Source: Kumtagia sp963820075
Lineage (GTDB): Bacteria; Pseudomonadota; Alphaproteobacteria; Rhizobiales; Rhizobiaceae
Direction of reading: 5' to 3'
Length of the DNA stretch: 64,000 nucleotides
Assembly: GCA_963820075.1 (NCBI GenBank)
Contig: CAWFYS010000003.1
Coordinates: forward strand, 1 to 64,000
The notes beneath the pieces were generated by a model. That model did not search any database and was not told where the DNA came from. It was given only the letters and a program-made list of their open reading frames with translations. Position numbers and translations under genes: made by a program. Positions 19,180 to 28,832 of the stretch are shown here, piece after piece (position 1 is the stretch's first letter; every line of letters begins with the position of its first letter).

Positions 19180-20295
19180 TCCCGTTTCTCGATCTGAAGG
19201 CGCAGTACGCGAGCATCAAGCCCGAAATCGACGCCGCCGTTCTGCGACGTGCTCGCCTCCGACGCAGTACGTCCTGGGCGACGAGGTCGCGGCATTCGAG
19301 CAGCGAGTTCGCCGCCTATTGCGGCACCAAGCACGCCATCGCGGTCAACACCGGCACCAGCGCGCTTCATCTGGCGCTGCTGGCGGCCGGCGTCGGCCCG
19401 GGCGACGAGGTCATCACCGTTCCCTTCACCTTCGTCGCGACCGTGTCGGCGATCTGCTACGCCGGCGCGCGGCCGGTCTTCGTCGACATCGAGCCCGCGA
19501 CGTTCACGATGGACCCGGCGCAAGCTGGAAGCGGCGATCACGCCGCGCACCAAGGCGATCGTTCCGGTCCATCTCTACGGCCAGATGGCCGACATGGACG
19601 CCGATCATGGCGATCGCCGAGCGCCATGGCATTGCCGTCATCGAGGATGCCTGCCAGGCGCACGGCGCCGAGTATCAACGGCCAGCGCGCCGGCAGCATC
19701 GGCGTCTCGGGCTGCTTCAGCTTCTATCCCGGCAAGAATCTCGGCGCCTGCGGCGAAGGCGGCATCGTCGTCACCAACGACGACGGCCACGCGCAGACAG
19801 ATCCGCATGCTGCGCGACTGGGGCCAGGAGCAGCGCTACCACCACGTGCTGAAGGGCTTCAACTACCGCATGGACGGCATCCAGGGCGCGATCCTGCGGG
19901 TCAAGCTGCGCCATCTCGAACGACTGGACGGAGGCGCGGCGCAGCGCATGCGCGCGCACTATTCCGCGCTGCTGGCGCGACTCGCGCGCGTCACGACGCC
20001 GGTCGAAGCCGCCGGCCGGCGCCACGTCTATCACATCTATGCCGTGCGCACCGCACGACCGCGACGCGACTGCAGCGCGCCTTGCTGGCCGAAGGGCATC
20101 CAGACCGGCCTGCACTATCCGATTCCGGTCCATCTGCAGGAGGCGCATCGCGATCTTGGCTACCGCGTCGGCGACTTCCCGCAGTCCGAAGCGGCCGCGC
20201 GCGAGGTGCTTTCGCTGCCGATCTATCCCGAAATGACGCCGCGCCAGATCGAGCAGGTCGCCGCAGCCGTGGAGCAGGACGCCTATGTCGACTGA
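19176..20295 (+). pseudogene. DegT/DnrJ/EryC1 PLP aminotransferase, WbpE/WlbC-like (about 13 insertions as read)
   Basis: The reconstructed product starts MIPFLDLKAQYASIKPEIDA. It carries NTGTSALHLALLAAGVGPGD, DEVITVPFTFVAT, the aspartate motif VIEDACQAHGAEY and the PLP lysine in FSFYPGKNLGACGEGG, followed by GFNYRMDGIQGAIL. It would transaminate the 3-keto sugar made by the preceding oxidoreductase. Surplus bases are inferred at about 19245, 19261, 19304, 19521, 19603, 19676, 19797, 19924, two near 19943, 20056, 20069 and 20094. The protein is otherwise family-like, with no loss of active-site residues, which argues against true decay. Confidence 0.82.
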
Positions 20296-21027
20296 TCCCA
20301 GCAGCGGGCCGCGCGGATCGTCGCGGCCGTGCACGGCCGCCGCGAAGTGCTGCCGCGATCCGGATTTCGAGACTCGGCCTTGCCGGCAAGCCTGACAGCC
20401 TGCCTACGGCGGCGAGCGGCCTCGTCGAGCTCTACGGCCGCTTCTGCACATGGCGACGGCACGCTCGACGCGCTGATGCGCCGGGCGATCTGGCGCGGCC
20501 TGGCGCGCGCGCTGCGGCGCCGGCCTGCAGATCGGCAGCGGCGCCGGCTTCAAGCATCCCGAGACCTTCGAGATCGGCAACGGCGTCTTCATCGGCGCGC
20601 AGGCCTATATCCAGGGCCGCTACGACGGCACCTGCGTGATCGGCGACCATGTCTGGATCGGGCCGCAGGCCTATCTCGACGCGCGCGACCTCGTCCTGGA
20701 GGACTATGTCGGCTGGGGTCCGGGCGCGAAGGTCCTCGGCTCGACCCACACCGCGCATGCCCGGTCGACGTGCCGATCATCGCGCACCGACCTCGAGATC
20801 AAGCCGGTCCGGATCGACGCCTGGGCCGATATCGGCACCAACGCGACGATCCTGCCCGGCGTGACGATCGGCAAGGGCGCGATCGTCGGCGCCGGCGCGG
20901 TGGTGACGCGAGGATGTCGCAGCCTTTCGCCATCGTCGCCGGCGTGCCGGCGCAAGTTTCTGCGCTGGCGGACGGACGCCGAATCGGACGTTCGCCAGCT
21001 GCAACGCCAAAGGAGACGATGCCATGA
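20285..21027 (+). pseudogene. Hexapeptide-repeat sugar O/N-acetyltransferase, WbbJ-like (multiple insertions as read)
   Basis: The central part reads GFKHPETFEIGNGVFIGAQA, then HVWIGPQAYLDARDL, VGWGPGAKVLGSTHTAH, TDLEIKPVRIDAWADIGTNA and LPGVTIGKGAIVGAGAVV, a clear left-handed beta-helix acetyltransferase. Shifts are inferred near 20445, 20515, 20762, 20784, 20912, 20920, 20956 and near the end. The N-terminal ~50 residues are uncertain because several insertions fall there. The first ATG (20285) lies inside the end of the aminotransferase gene, and the corrected stop would overlap the next ATG at 21024. It probably acetylates the amino sugar or a residue of the repeat unit. Confidence 0.72.
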
Positions 21028-22014
21028 AGAACAAGCGCGTTCTGATCACCGGCGGCGCCGGCCTGATCGGCTCCCACATCGCCGATCTCGTCGCGCAGGA
21101 GCAGCCGCGCGAAATCGTCGATCCTCGACAATTTCGTCCGCGGCCGGCGCGAGAACCTGCGCGACGCGGCCGCGCGGTCTCGCCGTCGACGATCGTCGAC
21201 GGGGACATCCGCGACACGGACGCTGCTGGCGCAAGCTTGTCGACGGCGTCGACATCGTCTTCCACCAGGCCGCGATCCGCATCACCCAATGCGCCGAAGA
21301 GCCGCGACTGGCCTTCGACGTGCTGGCCGACGGGCACCTTCAACGTGCTCGAAGCCGCGGTGAAGGCCGGCGTGTCGAAGGTCGTCGCCGCGTCGTCGGC
21401 GTCGGTGCTCGGGCTTGCCGAGAGCTTCCCGACGACCGAGACGCCATCATCCCTACAACAACCGCACCATCTACGGCGCGGCCAAGACCTTCAACGAGGG
21501 GCTGCTGCGCAGCTTCGCCGAGATGTACGGGCTGAACTACGTCGCGCTGCGCTATTTCAACGTCTACGGCCCGCGCATGGACGTCTACGGCGCCTATACC
21601 GAGGTGCTGATCCGCTGGATGGAGCGCATCGCCGCCGGCGCAGCCGCCGATCATCCATCGGCGACGGCACGCCAGACCATGGATTTCGTCCATGTCCACG
21701 ACATCGCGCGCGCCAACATGCTGGCCGCGAAATCGCGATGTCACCGACGAGGTCTTCAACGTCGCCAGCGGCACCGAGACCAGCCTGCTGCGAGCTCGCC
21801 GACGAGCTGCTCGCGCGTCATGGGCTCGTCGCTCGAGCCGCAGCATGCCGCCGGCGCGCAAGGTCAACGGCGTGACGCGCCGGCTGGCCGACACCAGCAA
21901 GGCGAAGCGAGATGCTCGGCTTCGAAGCCGAGATCTCGCTCGAGGAAGGACTTCGCGATCTGGTCGACTGGTGGCGTCACGAGCGCGGCCGTAACGGCGG
22001 AGGCCGCGGAATGA
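21024..22014 (+). pseudogene. NAD-dependent sugar epimerase/dehydratase (SDR; about 16 insertions as read)
   Basis: The extended-SDR protein begins KNKRVLITGGAGLIGSHIAD (GxxGxxG). It has VFHQAAIRITQCAEEP, the active-site segment ASSASVLGLAESFPTTET and the YxxxK motif within TIYGAAKTFNEG. LNYVALRYFNVYGPRMD is the substrate-side motif of UDP-sugar 4-epimerases and dehydratases. Insertions fall all along it, for example GTC-G-ATC near 21119 and GCG-C-AAG near 21230 and 21860. The corrected stop TGA at 22012-22014 overlaps the next ATG. Substrate specificity (C4 or C5 epimerase) cannot be told. Confidence 0.8.
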
Positions 22015-23207
22015 ACGACGCCGCTCGACAGATCCCGGTCGCCAAGCCGCATTCTCGACGAGCGCGAGGTCGACGCCGTGCGCCGCGTCATCCTGTCCGG
22101 CTGGGTGACGCAGGGGCCCGAGGTCGCCGCCTTCGAGCGCGAATTCGCGGCGCTTGTCGGCGCGCCGCATGCCTGCGCCGTTTCGAACTGCACGACGGCT
22201 CTTCATCTGGCGCTGCTGGCCGTCGGCGTCGGGCCGGGCGACGAGGTCATCACGGTCAGCCACTCCTTCATCGCCACGGCCAATGCCATCCGCTATTGCG
22301 GCGCCGTCGCCGGTCTTCGTCGATATCGAGGCCGACGGCTTCAACATCGATCCGGACTTGATCGAGGCGCGCGATCACGCCGCGCGACGCAAGGCGATCC
22401 TGTGCGTCCACCAGATCGGCATGCCCTGCGACCTGGCGCGCGTCGTGCGAGATCGGCCGGCGCGCATGGCCATGCCGGTCATCGAGGACGCCGCCTGCGC
22501 GATCGGCAGCGAGATCCTCTGGGACGGCAGCTGGGAGAAGATCGGCAAGCCGCACGGCGACATCGCCTGCTTTTCCTTTCATCCGCGCAAGGTCGTCACC
22601 ACCGGCGACGGCGGCATGCTGACGACCGCCGATCCCGAATACGACCGCAAGTTCCGGCTTTGGCGCCAGCACGGCATGAGCGTGACCGATACGGTCCGGC
22701 ACGGCGTCGAGGCAGGTCATCTATCGAGAGCTATCCGGAAGTCGGCTACAACTACCGCATGACCGACCTGCAGGCGGCGATCGGACGCGAGCAATTGACG
22801 CCGCCTGCCGGAGATCATCGCGACAGCGGCGGCGGCTGGCGCGGCTCTACGGCGAGCGCCTCGACGGCATTCCTGGGCTTGCCACGCCGGTCGAGCCGAG
22901 CTGGGCGCGCAGCAACTGGCAGAGCTACTGCGTCAGGCTGTCGTCGCCCTCCGACCAGCGGACGGTCATGCAGGCGCTGCTCGATCGAGGCATCTCGACC
23001 CGGCGCGGCGTCATGAACATCCATCTTGAGCCCGCCTACGCGGGTCCCGACGCGTTCCGCCGGGCTTCCAGCCTTGGCCGCAGCGTGGCCGCGCAGGCCG
23101 GCTCGATCATCCTGCCGCTCTACGCGCAGATGACGGACGAGGAACTCGCCTGCGTGGTCGACGCGCTGCACGACGTCCTCGCGCACCATGAGATCCTCGC
23201 GGGCTGA
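22011..23207 (+). pseudogene. Second DegT/DnrJ/EryC1 aminotransferase (about 12 insertions as read)
   Basis: The reconstructed product has PAFEREF-like N-terminal elements (PEVAAFEREFAALVG), CTTALHLALLAVGVGPGDEV, DEVITVSHSFIATANAIRY, VIEDAACAIGSEILWDG, the PLP lysine in CFSFHPRKVVTTGDGGM, VGYNYRMTDLQAAIGREQL and a normal C-terminus ending ALHDVLAHHEILAG. It would make a 4-amino sugar (perosamine/viosamine type) or a second amino sugar from a keto precursor. Shifts are inferred at about 22050, 22309, 22370, 22386, 22390, three near 22450-22475, 22690, 22727, 22800 and 22833. It is the last gene of the cluster and has no obvious terminator. Confidence 0.82.
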
Positions 23208-23767
23208 ACCTGCCCGGGTGGATAGCTTCCCAATCGCCGGGACCCTTCCCGGCGCCAGAGTTACCGAAAAATGCGTCAAACCGACCGTATTGCCGATCTG
23301 GAAACTGGCAGTACGGTTTGGCGTTGCAACAGCCCGTGCCGGTAGGCATAAGCCTTTCAGCAATAGCGGCCACCAAGCATGCCTCCTGAAAGTGAGCACC
23401 GGTTTCGGGAGTCATGCGCAAAGGCAAGGACCTGAAGCGTGCGATACGAACTGAGATCACGGTACACGACGGCGACCCTGATTCTGCCCCTTGTCCGGCC
23501 TGCCGGCCACCTTCTCCCCGCAAGAGCGGCGCGAAGGAGAGACGGCCGCAACGCCGACGCTGCCAATCTCCCCCTTGAGGGGGCGATGTCCGGCGGGACA
23601 GAGGGGGGCAACGTCGAGCGCTGCCTTCGGCGATACAGCGATCCTGTCATCACCAGTGATCCTCGTGTCCTTTACTGCGGAATTTTAGGTCGCGACGCGC
23701 ATTGGATATTGGATCGCACCGGCCGCTTCGGCCGGCGTAGTACGGCGATAAATTCTAAGGAGGCGCG
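23208..23767. other. Intergenic region with GC-rich repeat DNA
   Basis: There is no gene here. The stretch 23500-23620 (CTTCTCCCCGC..., CCCCCTTGAGGGGG) is the kind of palindromic intergenic sequence common in mesorhizobia. A perfect CCCCCTTGAGGGGG hairpin lies near 23571-23584. The segment 23755-23767 provides a strong AAGGAGG ribosome site for galE. Confidence 0.45.
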
Positions 23768-24784
23768 GTGAAGATCCTCGTCACCGGCGGAGCCGGGTAC
23801 ATAGGCAGCATGGCCTGCGTCTCGCTGATCGAGGCGGGGCACACGCCGGTCATCCTGGACAATCTTTCGAACAGCAGCAGCGCCGCCGTCGACGCGATCG
23901 CTGCCGTCACCGGAACGAGGCCGGAATTCCAGCCAGGCGACATCGCCGACACGGCCCTGCTGCGCCACCTGCTTGAGACCTTCAACATCGACGGCGTGAT
24001 CCACTTCGCGGGACTGAAGGCGGTCGGCGAATCCGTATCGAGGCCGCTCGATTACTACCGCAACAATGTCGGCGGCACGATCAGCCTGCTCGACGCGATG
24101 CGGGACACCGGTGTCAGGAACCTCATCTTCAGCTCTTCGGCGACCGTATATGGCGATCCGGCGACGGTGCCGGTAACCGAGGCCAGCCCGCGCTCGGCCA
24201 CCAATCCCTACGGCCGCACCAAGCTCATCATCGAGCACATGCTGGAGGACCTCGTGCGGGCCGAGCCCGACTGGTCGGTTACGGTGCTGCGCTATTTCAA
24301 TCCGGTCGGCGCGCATCCCTCCGGCCTGATGGGCGAGGACCCGCGTGGCATTCCCAATAACCTGATGCCATATCTGGCGCAGGTCGCGGTCGGACGCCGC
24401 GACTATCTGCCGATCTTCGGCGACGACTATCCTACCGCCGACGGGACGGGCGTGCGCGACTACATCCATGTGCTCGACCTGGCGGAAGGCCATGTCGCCG
24501 CCTTGCGGGCGCATGTCGGAGAGGCCGGCATCCACGTCTACAATCTGGGCACCGGCAAGGGCCACAGCGTATTCGAACTGCTCACGGCCTTCAGCCGTGC
24601 CGCCGGCAAGAACCTGGCGAGCAAGCTGGAGCCGCGCCGCCCGGGCGACATCGCCCAGATCTGGGCGGCCACAGACAAGGCCGAGAAAAGCCTGGACTGG
24701 CGCGCCGGCCGCACTGTCAACGAGATGTGCGCCGACACCTGGCGCTGGCAGTCGACGCACCCCAACGGCTACGACGCCGGGTAG
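23768..24784 (+). CDS. galE: UDP-glucose 4-epimerase
   Basis: This 338-residue SDR enzyme interconverts UDP-glucose and UDP-galactose. It has the NAD motif TGGAGYIGSMACVSL at residues 6-20, VIHFAGLKAVGESV near 78, the SSSATVYGD loop near 119, the catalytic YGRTK near 145 and RYFNPVGAHPSG near 175. The GTG start at 23768 sits 4 bases after a consensus AAGGAGG. The length is exactly typical. It supplies galactose for the polysaccharide and for the ExoY-like priming enzyme. The frame is intact, unlike the cluster just upstream. Confidence 0.96.
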   Translation: MKILVTGGAGYIGSMACVSLIEAGHTPVILDNLSNSSSAAVDAIAAVTGTRPEFQPGDIADTALLRHLLETFNIDGVIHFAGLKAVGESVSRPLDYYRNNVGGTISLLDAMRDTGVRNLIFSSSATVYGDPATVPVTEASPRSATNPYGRTKLIIEHMLEDLVRAEPDWSVTVLRYFNPVGAHPSGLMGEDPRGIPNNLMPYLAQVAVGRRDYLPIFGDDYPTADGTGVRDYIHVLDLAEGHVAALRAHVGEAGIHVYNLGTGKGHSVFELLTAFSRAAGKNLASKLEPRRPGDIAQIWAATDKAEKSLDWRAGRTVNEMCADTWRWQSTHPNGYDAG

Positions 24785-24849
24785 GATCGCTACCGGCCGA
24801 ACATCCGCATCACTGTTATGAAACGGGCGGCTTAGACTTTGATCGCCGC

Positions 24850-25050
24850 CCCCTCATGGCCCTGCCGGGCACTTCTCCCCAGCTGGGGAGAAGAGGCTTT
24901 GCATCGCGCTTTCGCCAATCTCCAACGTCGGCGATTGGCAGAAGACGGTGCCGCTTGCGTCCTCTCCCCCTCGGGGAGAGGAGGATTTCCCCGGCTTGCT
25001 CTTCGCAAGCCGGCCGGAAATCTGGTGAGGGGGCGCGGTCGATAACTCGG
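24850..25050. repeat. Palindrome-rich intergenic repeat block
   Basis: This block contains several hairpins, including CTTCTCCCCAGCTGGGGAGAAG (a near-perfect palindrome) and CCTCTCCCCCTCGGGGAGAGG. It fills the gap between the convergent galE and flippase genes and could terminate both transcripts. Similar blocks are frequent between genes of mesorhizobia. Confidence 0.6.
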
Positions 25051-25077
25051 CCCCAGGACAGCCGGCCAGCCTTCGGC

Positions 25078-26619
25078 TCAAATCCACCGCGGCAGCAGGT
25101 GGCCAAGCGGAAGCTTGTCGCGCGGCAATAGCTTCAGCAGCATGCGCAGCGAATAAAGCCCGCTGAGAACCACCAATACGGTGCCCGCCAGGGTCGCTTG
25201 CCAGTAGGGCAGCAGGAAGAACAGGCCGAACGCCAGGCCCGCCGCCGGCAGGAAAATCGACACGAGCACGACATTCTCGCGCGACCAGCGGAAACCGGTG
25301 AAGCGGCGCGCGATCCAGTAGATCAGGATAGTGTGCCAGACATAGAGGCCGAAGAATGCGGCGCCCGCCCCGGCAAGGCCGAAGCTCTTGATCAGGACCC
25401 AGGCGAGGCCGACATGCACGATGGTGGCGGCCACTTCCGTCCACAGGAAGATCCAGCTGGGCGCCCTTGGCGACGATGATGTAGCCGATCGGCCAGGCGA
25501 CGATGCGCAGCATCATGCCGAGGCAGATCCAGCGCAGCAGATCCACGGCGGCGTGGAATTCCGGCGAGTAGAAAAGCGTCATCAGCAGCGGCGCGACCGT
25601 GAGGGTCGCGATCAGACCGGGTCCGGCAAGCAGAATACTGATCTCGGTCTGCTCGTTGACCAGACGGTTGCACGCCTCATTGTCGTTGTTGACCGCCGTC
25701 AGCCGCGGATAGAAATCGGCACCCATCGCCTGCAGGATAAGCCCGGCATAAAGGCCGCCGATCGCCCACGCTGCTTGGTAGAGGCCGGCCGCCTCGATGC
25801 CGTCGAACCTCACGACGATGATGCGGATGGCATAGGCCGCGCCGACGGTGAGGATCGCGCTGGCCATGAAGGCGAAGCCGAGCTTGAGCAGCGCGGCCGT
25901 TTCCGTGCGCATCTGCCGTAACGACAGGTGGACGGGCTCGACATCGACCTTCCGGGCATACCACCAGGAAACGACGAGTGTCGCCGAACGCCATCCCGAT
26001 CAGCGCCGGGACGACGCCTGCCGTGCCGTAGAATACGACGATAGGTACGCCGATCACCGTGCTCCACAGTCCGCCGAATATGGTGACGCGGGCAAGGTAG
26101 GTGATGCGCCTCAGCCCCTGGATCAGCGCCATCTGTCCCGCCGACACGATGCGGAAGAACACGGCGACCGACAGCAATGCGACGCCGACGGCATGGCCGT
26201 TGTCGCCGAACGTCATGGTCGCGACCGGCTGCGACAGCGCGATCAAGAACCAGCGCGCCGAGCAGGCCGAGCACGATCGACAAGCGCTTCAGCACCGTTC
26301 CGATGCGCGCGATGCGCTCCGCTTCCTCGGTTCCGACCGCCTCGGCGACCTGGCGGACGCCGCTCGCCTTGATACCCAGTCCCGCGACTGTCTGCGCGAG
26401 GTCGGCGACCAAGCTGTAGAGGCCCATCAGGCCGATGCCCTCGGGTCCGAGCACGACGGCGATCGCCTTGTTGCGGACTACGGAGAAGGCAACGTTGAGG
26501 ATCGACGATCCGCCGATAAGCACGGTCGACCACATGATCTGGAGATAGGAACTGCTCCGCGCGCCGGGGCCTTGCTGGCTCGGCGGGCCGTCGTCAGCTG
26601 TAGTCTGGCTGCTTGTCAC
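25078..26619 (-). CDS. Wzx-type polysaccharide flippase (three single-base insertions)
   Basis: This inner-membrane MOP-superfamily translocase of ~512 residues moves the lipid-linked repeat unit to the periplasm. It begins TSSQTTADDGPPSQQ, has a first membrane segment near IMWSTVLIGGSSILNVAFSV, and continues IGLMGLYSLVADLAQTVAGL and WAIGGLYAGLILQAMGADFY, a classic O-antigen flippase motif. Three surplus bases break the frame: 26244 (CTT-G-ATC), 25976 (ACT-C-GTC) and 25456 (CAG-C-TGG). Removing them gives one continuous membrane protein with the expected ~12 segments. It lies next to the rml genes but is transcribed separately from galE. Confidence 0.85.
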
Positions 26620-26737
26620 CGGCGAAAGTCCTTATCAAATTCTGTTGGAGCGGAATGATCCGGGACCGCGTCGCCTGGTCGCTCATCCTGCTCTTGTTTC
26701 AACGCATGATCCGCCCGCCTTGCGGGTCGAGAATGCG

Positions 26738-27803
26738 CTATGCCGCCGAAAGCTTGCCGAGCCGTTCGCCGGCGTAGCTGCCGTTTCGTATCGGCGCCCA
26801 CCACCATTCGTTGCCGAGATACCAGTCAACGGTGCGCGCAAGGCCGGTATCGAAGCTTTCCTGGGGAGCCCAGGCGAGTTCCCGTTCCAGTTTGGACGCG
26901 TCCATCGCGTAGCGGCGATCATGGCCCGGCCGATCCGTCACGAAGGTGATCAGGTCGCGATGCGATGCACCTTTCCCGCGCGGCCTTCTTCTGTCGAGGA
27001 GATCGCAGATCGCTTCAACGACTTGAAGATTGGTGCGCTCGGCCCGCCCGCCTATAATGTAGCTCTCGCCGACCGCGCCCGTTCTCAGGATCAACGCAAG
27101 CGCGCGAACATGGTCGTCGACGTAAAGCCAGTCGCGAACATTGTCACCCTTGCCGTAGACCGGCAGGGGCTTTTCATCGAGGGCATTCAGGATCGTGAGC
27201 GGAATGAGCTTCTCCGGAAAATGAAAGGGACCGTAATTGTTCGAGCAGTTGGAAAGAGTGACCGGCAGCCCGAAAGTATGGTGCCAGGCCCGTACCAGAT
27301 GGTCCGAGGCGGCCTTGGAAGCCGAGTAGGGCGACGAGGGAGCGTAAGGCGTTTCCTCGGTGAAGAGGCTCGTATCGAAGGGAAGATCGCCAAAGACCTC
27401 GTCCGTCGAAACGTGATGGCAGTCGGAAGCGCTGCGATGCCAGCCCGGAAAGACCGCGCCAATAGATCAGCGCCGCCTGCAGCAGGCGGAAGGTGCCGAC
27501 GACATTCGTTTCAACGAAAGCCGCTGGACCGTCGATGGAACGGTCGACATGGGTTTCCGCGGCGAGATGAACGATGCGGTCGATCCTTTCGGCGCGCAGC
27601 ACGTCGAGCACAAGCCTTTCGTCGCAAATATCCGCCTGGACGAAGCGATAGTTCGGCAGCCTCTCCAGATGGTTCACCGACGCCAGGTTTCCGGCATAGG
27701 TCAGCTTGTCGAGGTTGACGACGCGCACGCCGGGGTCGGCCGCCAGGTAGCGGCAAAGCGCCGAGCCGATAAAGCCGGCGCCGCCGGTGACAAGAATGTT
27801 CAT
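26738..27803 (-). CDS. rfbB: dTDP-glucose 4,6-dehydratase (one insertion)
   Basis: The ~354-residue extended SDR converts dTDP-glucose to dTDP-4-keto-6-deoxyglucose. It has TGGAGFIGSALCRYLA at the N-terminus, RIVHLAAETHVDRSIDGP, and after the shift HHVSTDEVFGDLPF with the catalytic TDE triad, then YSASKAASDHLVRAW with YxxxK and SNCSNNYGPFHFPEKLIP. The frame breaks at 27422 (CGA-C-TGC). The ATG at 27803 is preferred over 27812 because GGGAAGG lies at proper spacing. It overlaps nothing, but rfbA ends 15 bases upstream, so they form an operon. rfbC and rfbD are absent here. Confidence 0.92.
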
Positions 27804-27818
27804 GGCCGGCATCCTTCC

Positions 27819-28757
27819 CTAAACAACCAGGCGCTTGGCATGCGTCGCGATGCGATCGCCAAGCTCGATCTGGCCGGCAACGGGCGCGAATTCGCCGACA
27901 AGACGCTTGAGATAGGCCGCGTATGGCGTCTTGCCAAGAAGCGATGCCCGCTTCAGCACCTGTTCGGCGTCGAGCCAACCCATGTCCAGGGCGATCTCCT
28001 CCGGACAGGCGATCTGCACGCCCTGGCGGCGCTCCACGGTTCGCACGAAGGAAGAGGCATCGTGCAGGCTGTCGTAGGTTCCCGTATCGAGCCACGCATA
28101 GCCGCGACCCAACTGCTGGACACTGAGCCGTCCGCGCTTGAGATACACGTTGTTGACCGATGTTATCTCGAGCTCGCCGCGCTCGGAGGGCTCGATCGAT
28201 GCGGCGATGTCGACCACGTCGTTGTCATAGAAGTAGAGACCGGTCACGGCCCAGTTGGAGGCCGGACGCGCCGGCTTTTCCTCGATATTGATCGCCTTGC
28301 CGGTGATCTTGTCGAAGGTGACGACGCCGTAGCGTTCCGGATCATCGACGTGATAGGCGAAAACGGTAGCCCCGTCGTGCCTGCCCGCGGCGTCCTGGCA
28401 TAGTCGCGGCAAGCCGTGTCCGTAGAAGATGTTGTCGCCGAGGACCATGGCGACCGTGCCATTGCCGATGAAGCGGCGGCCGATGATGAATGCTTCGGCC
28501 AGCCCGTTGGGCTGCGGCTGCTTGGCGTACGAGATGTTCAGGCCAAAATCGGAACCGTCGCCCAGCAGGGCCTTGAAACACGGAAGATCACGCGGCGTCG
28601 AGATAATCAAAATGTCGCGGATACCCGAGAGCATGAGAACGCTCAAAGGGTAATAGATCATCGGTTTGTCGTAGATCGGCAGTATCTGCTTCGATACGGC
28701 GATCGTCAGCGGGTAGAGGCGCGTGCCACTGCCGCCGGCAAGAATAATCCCCTTCAT
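27819..28757 (-). CDS. rfbA: Glucose-1-phosphate thymidylyltransferase
   Basis: This 312-residue nucleotidyltransferase makes dTDP-glucose from dTTP and glucose-1-phosphate. Motifs are MKGIILAGGSGTRLYPLT at the start, KQILPIYDKPMIYYPLS near 24, MVLGDNIFYGHGL near 106, NIEEKPARPASNW near 160 and YAWLDTGTYDSLHDA near 220. The length is normal for RmlA. The first gene of the rfbA-rfbB pair, it has an intact frame. With rfbB it yields the 4-keto-6-deoxy sugar that could feed the aminotransferases at 19-23 kb. Confidence 0.96.
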   Translation of the reverse strand: MKGIILAGGSGTRLYPLTIAVSKQILPIYDKPMIYYPLSVLMLSGIRDILIISTPRDLPCFKALLGDGSDFGLNISYAKQPQPNGLAEAFIIGRRFIGNGTVAMVLGDNIFYGHGLPRLCQDAAGRHDGATVFAYHVDDPERYGVVTFDKITGKAINIEEKPARPASNWAVTGLYFYDNDVVDIAASIEPSERGELEITSVNNVYLKRGRLSVQQLGRGYAWLDTGTYDSLHDASSFVRTVERRQGVQIACPEEIALDMGWLDAEQVLKRASLLGKTPYAAYLKRLVGEFAPVAGQIELGDRIATHAKRLVV

Positions 28758-28832
28758 GTCGCTCCTATCTCAACGCTCATCGCGTCGATATCCATCGTGA
28801 CCGGCATCGCAGGCGGACGCGGCGCCACGAAC

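Noticed and set aside
17615..23207. True pseudogene decay of the amino-sugar cluster
   Set aside because: Only +1 changes were seen, no in-frame stops or lost catalytic residues, and gene overlaps are preserved; neutral decay should give mixed substitutions, deletions and nonsense codons.
17615..23207. Programmed frameshifting or four-base codons
   Set aside because: The inferred four-base units are very diverse (GTCG, ACGC, CAGA, TATC, GAAG), with no common codon, slippery site or periodic spacing.
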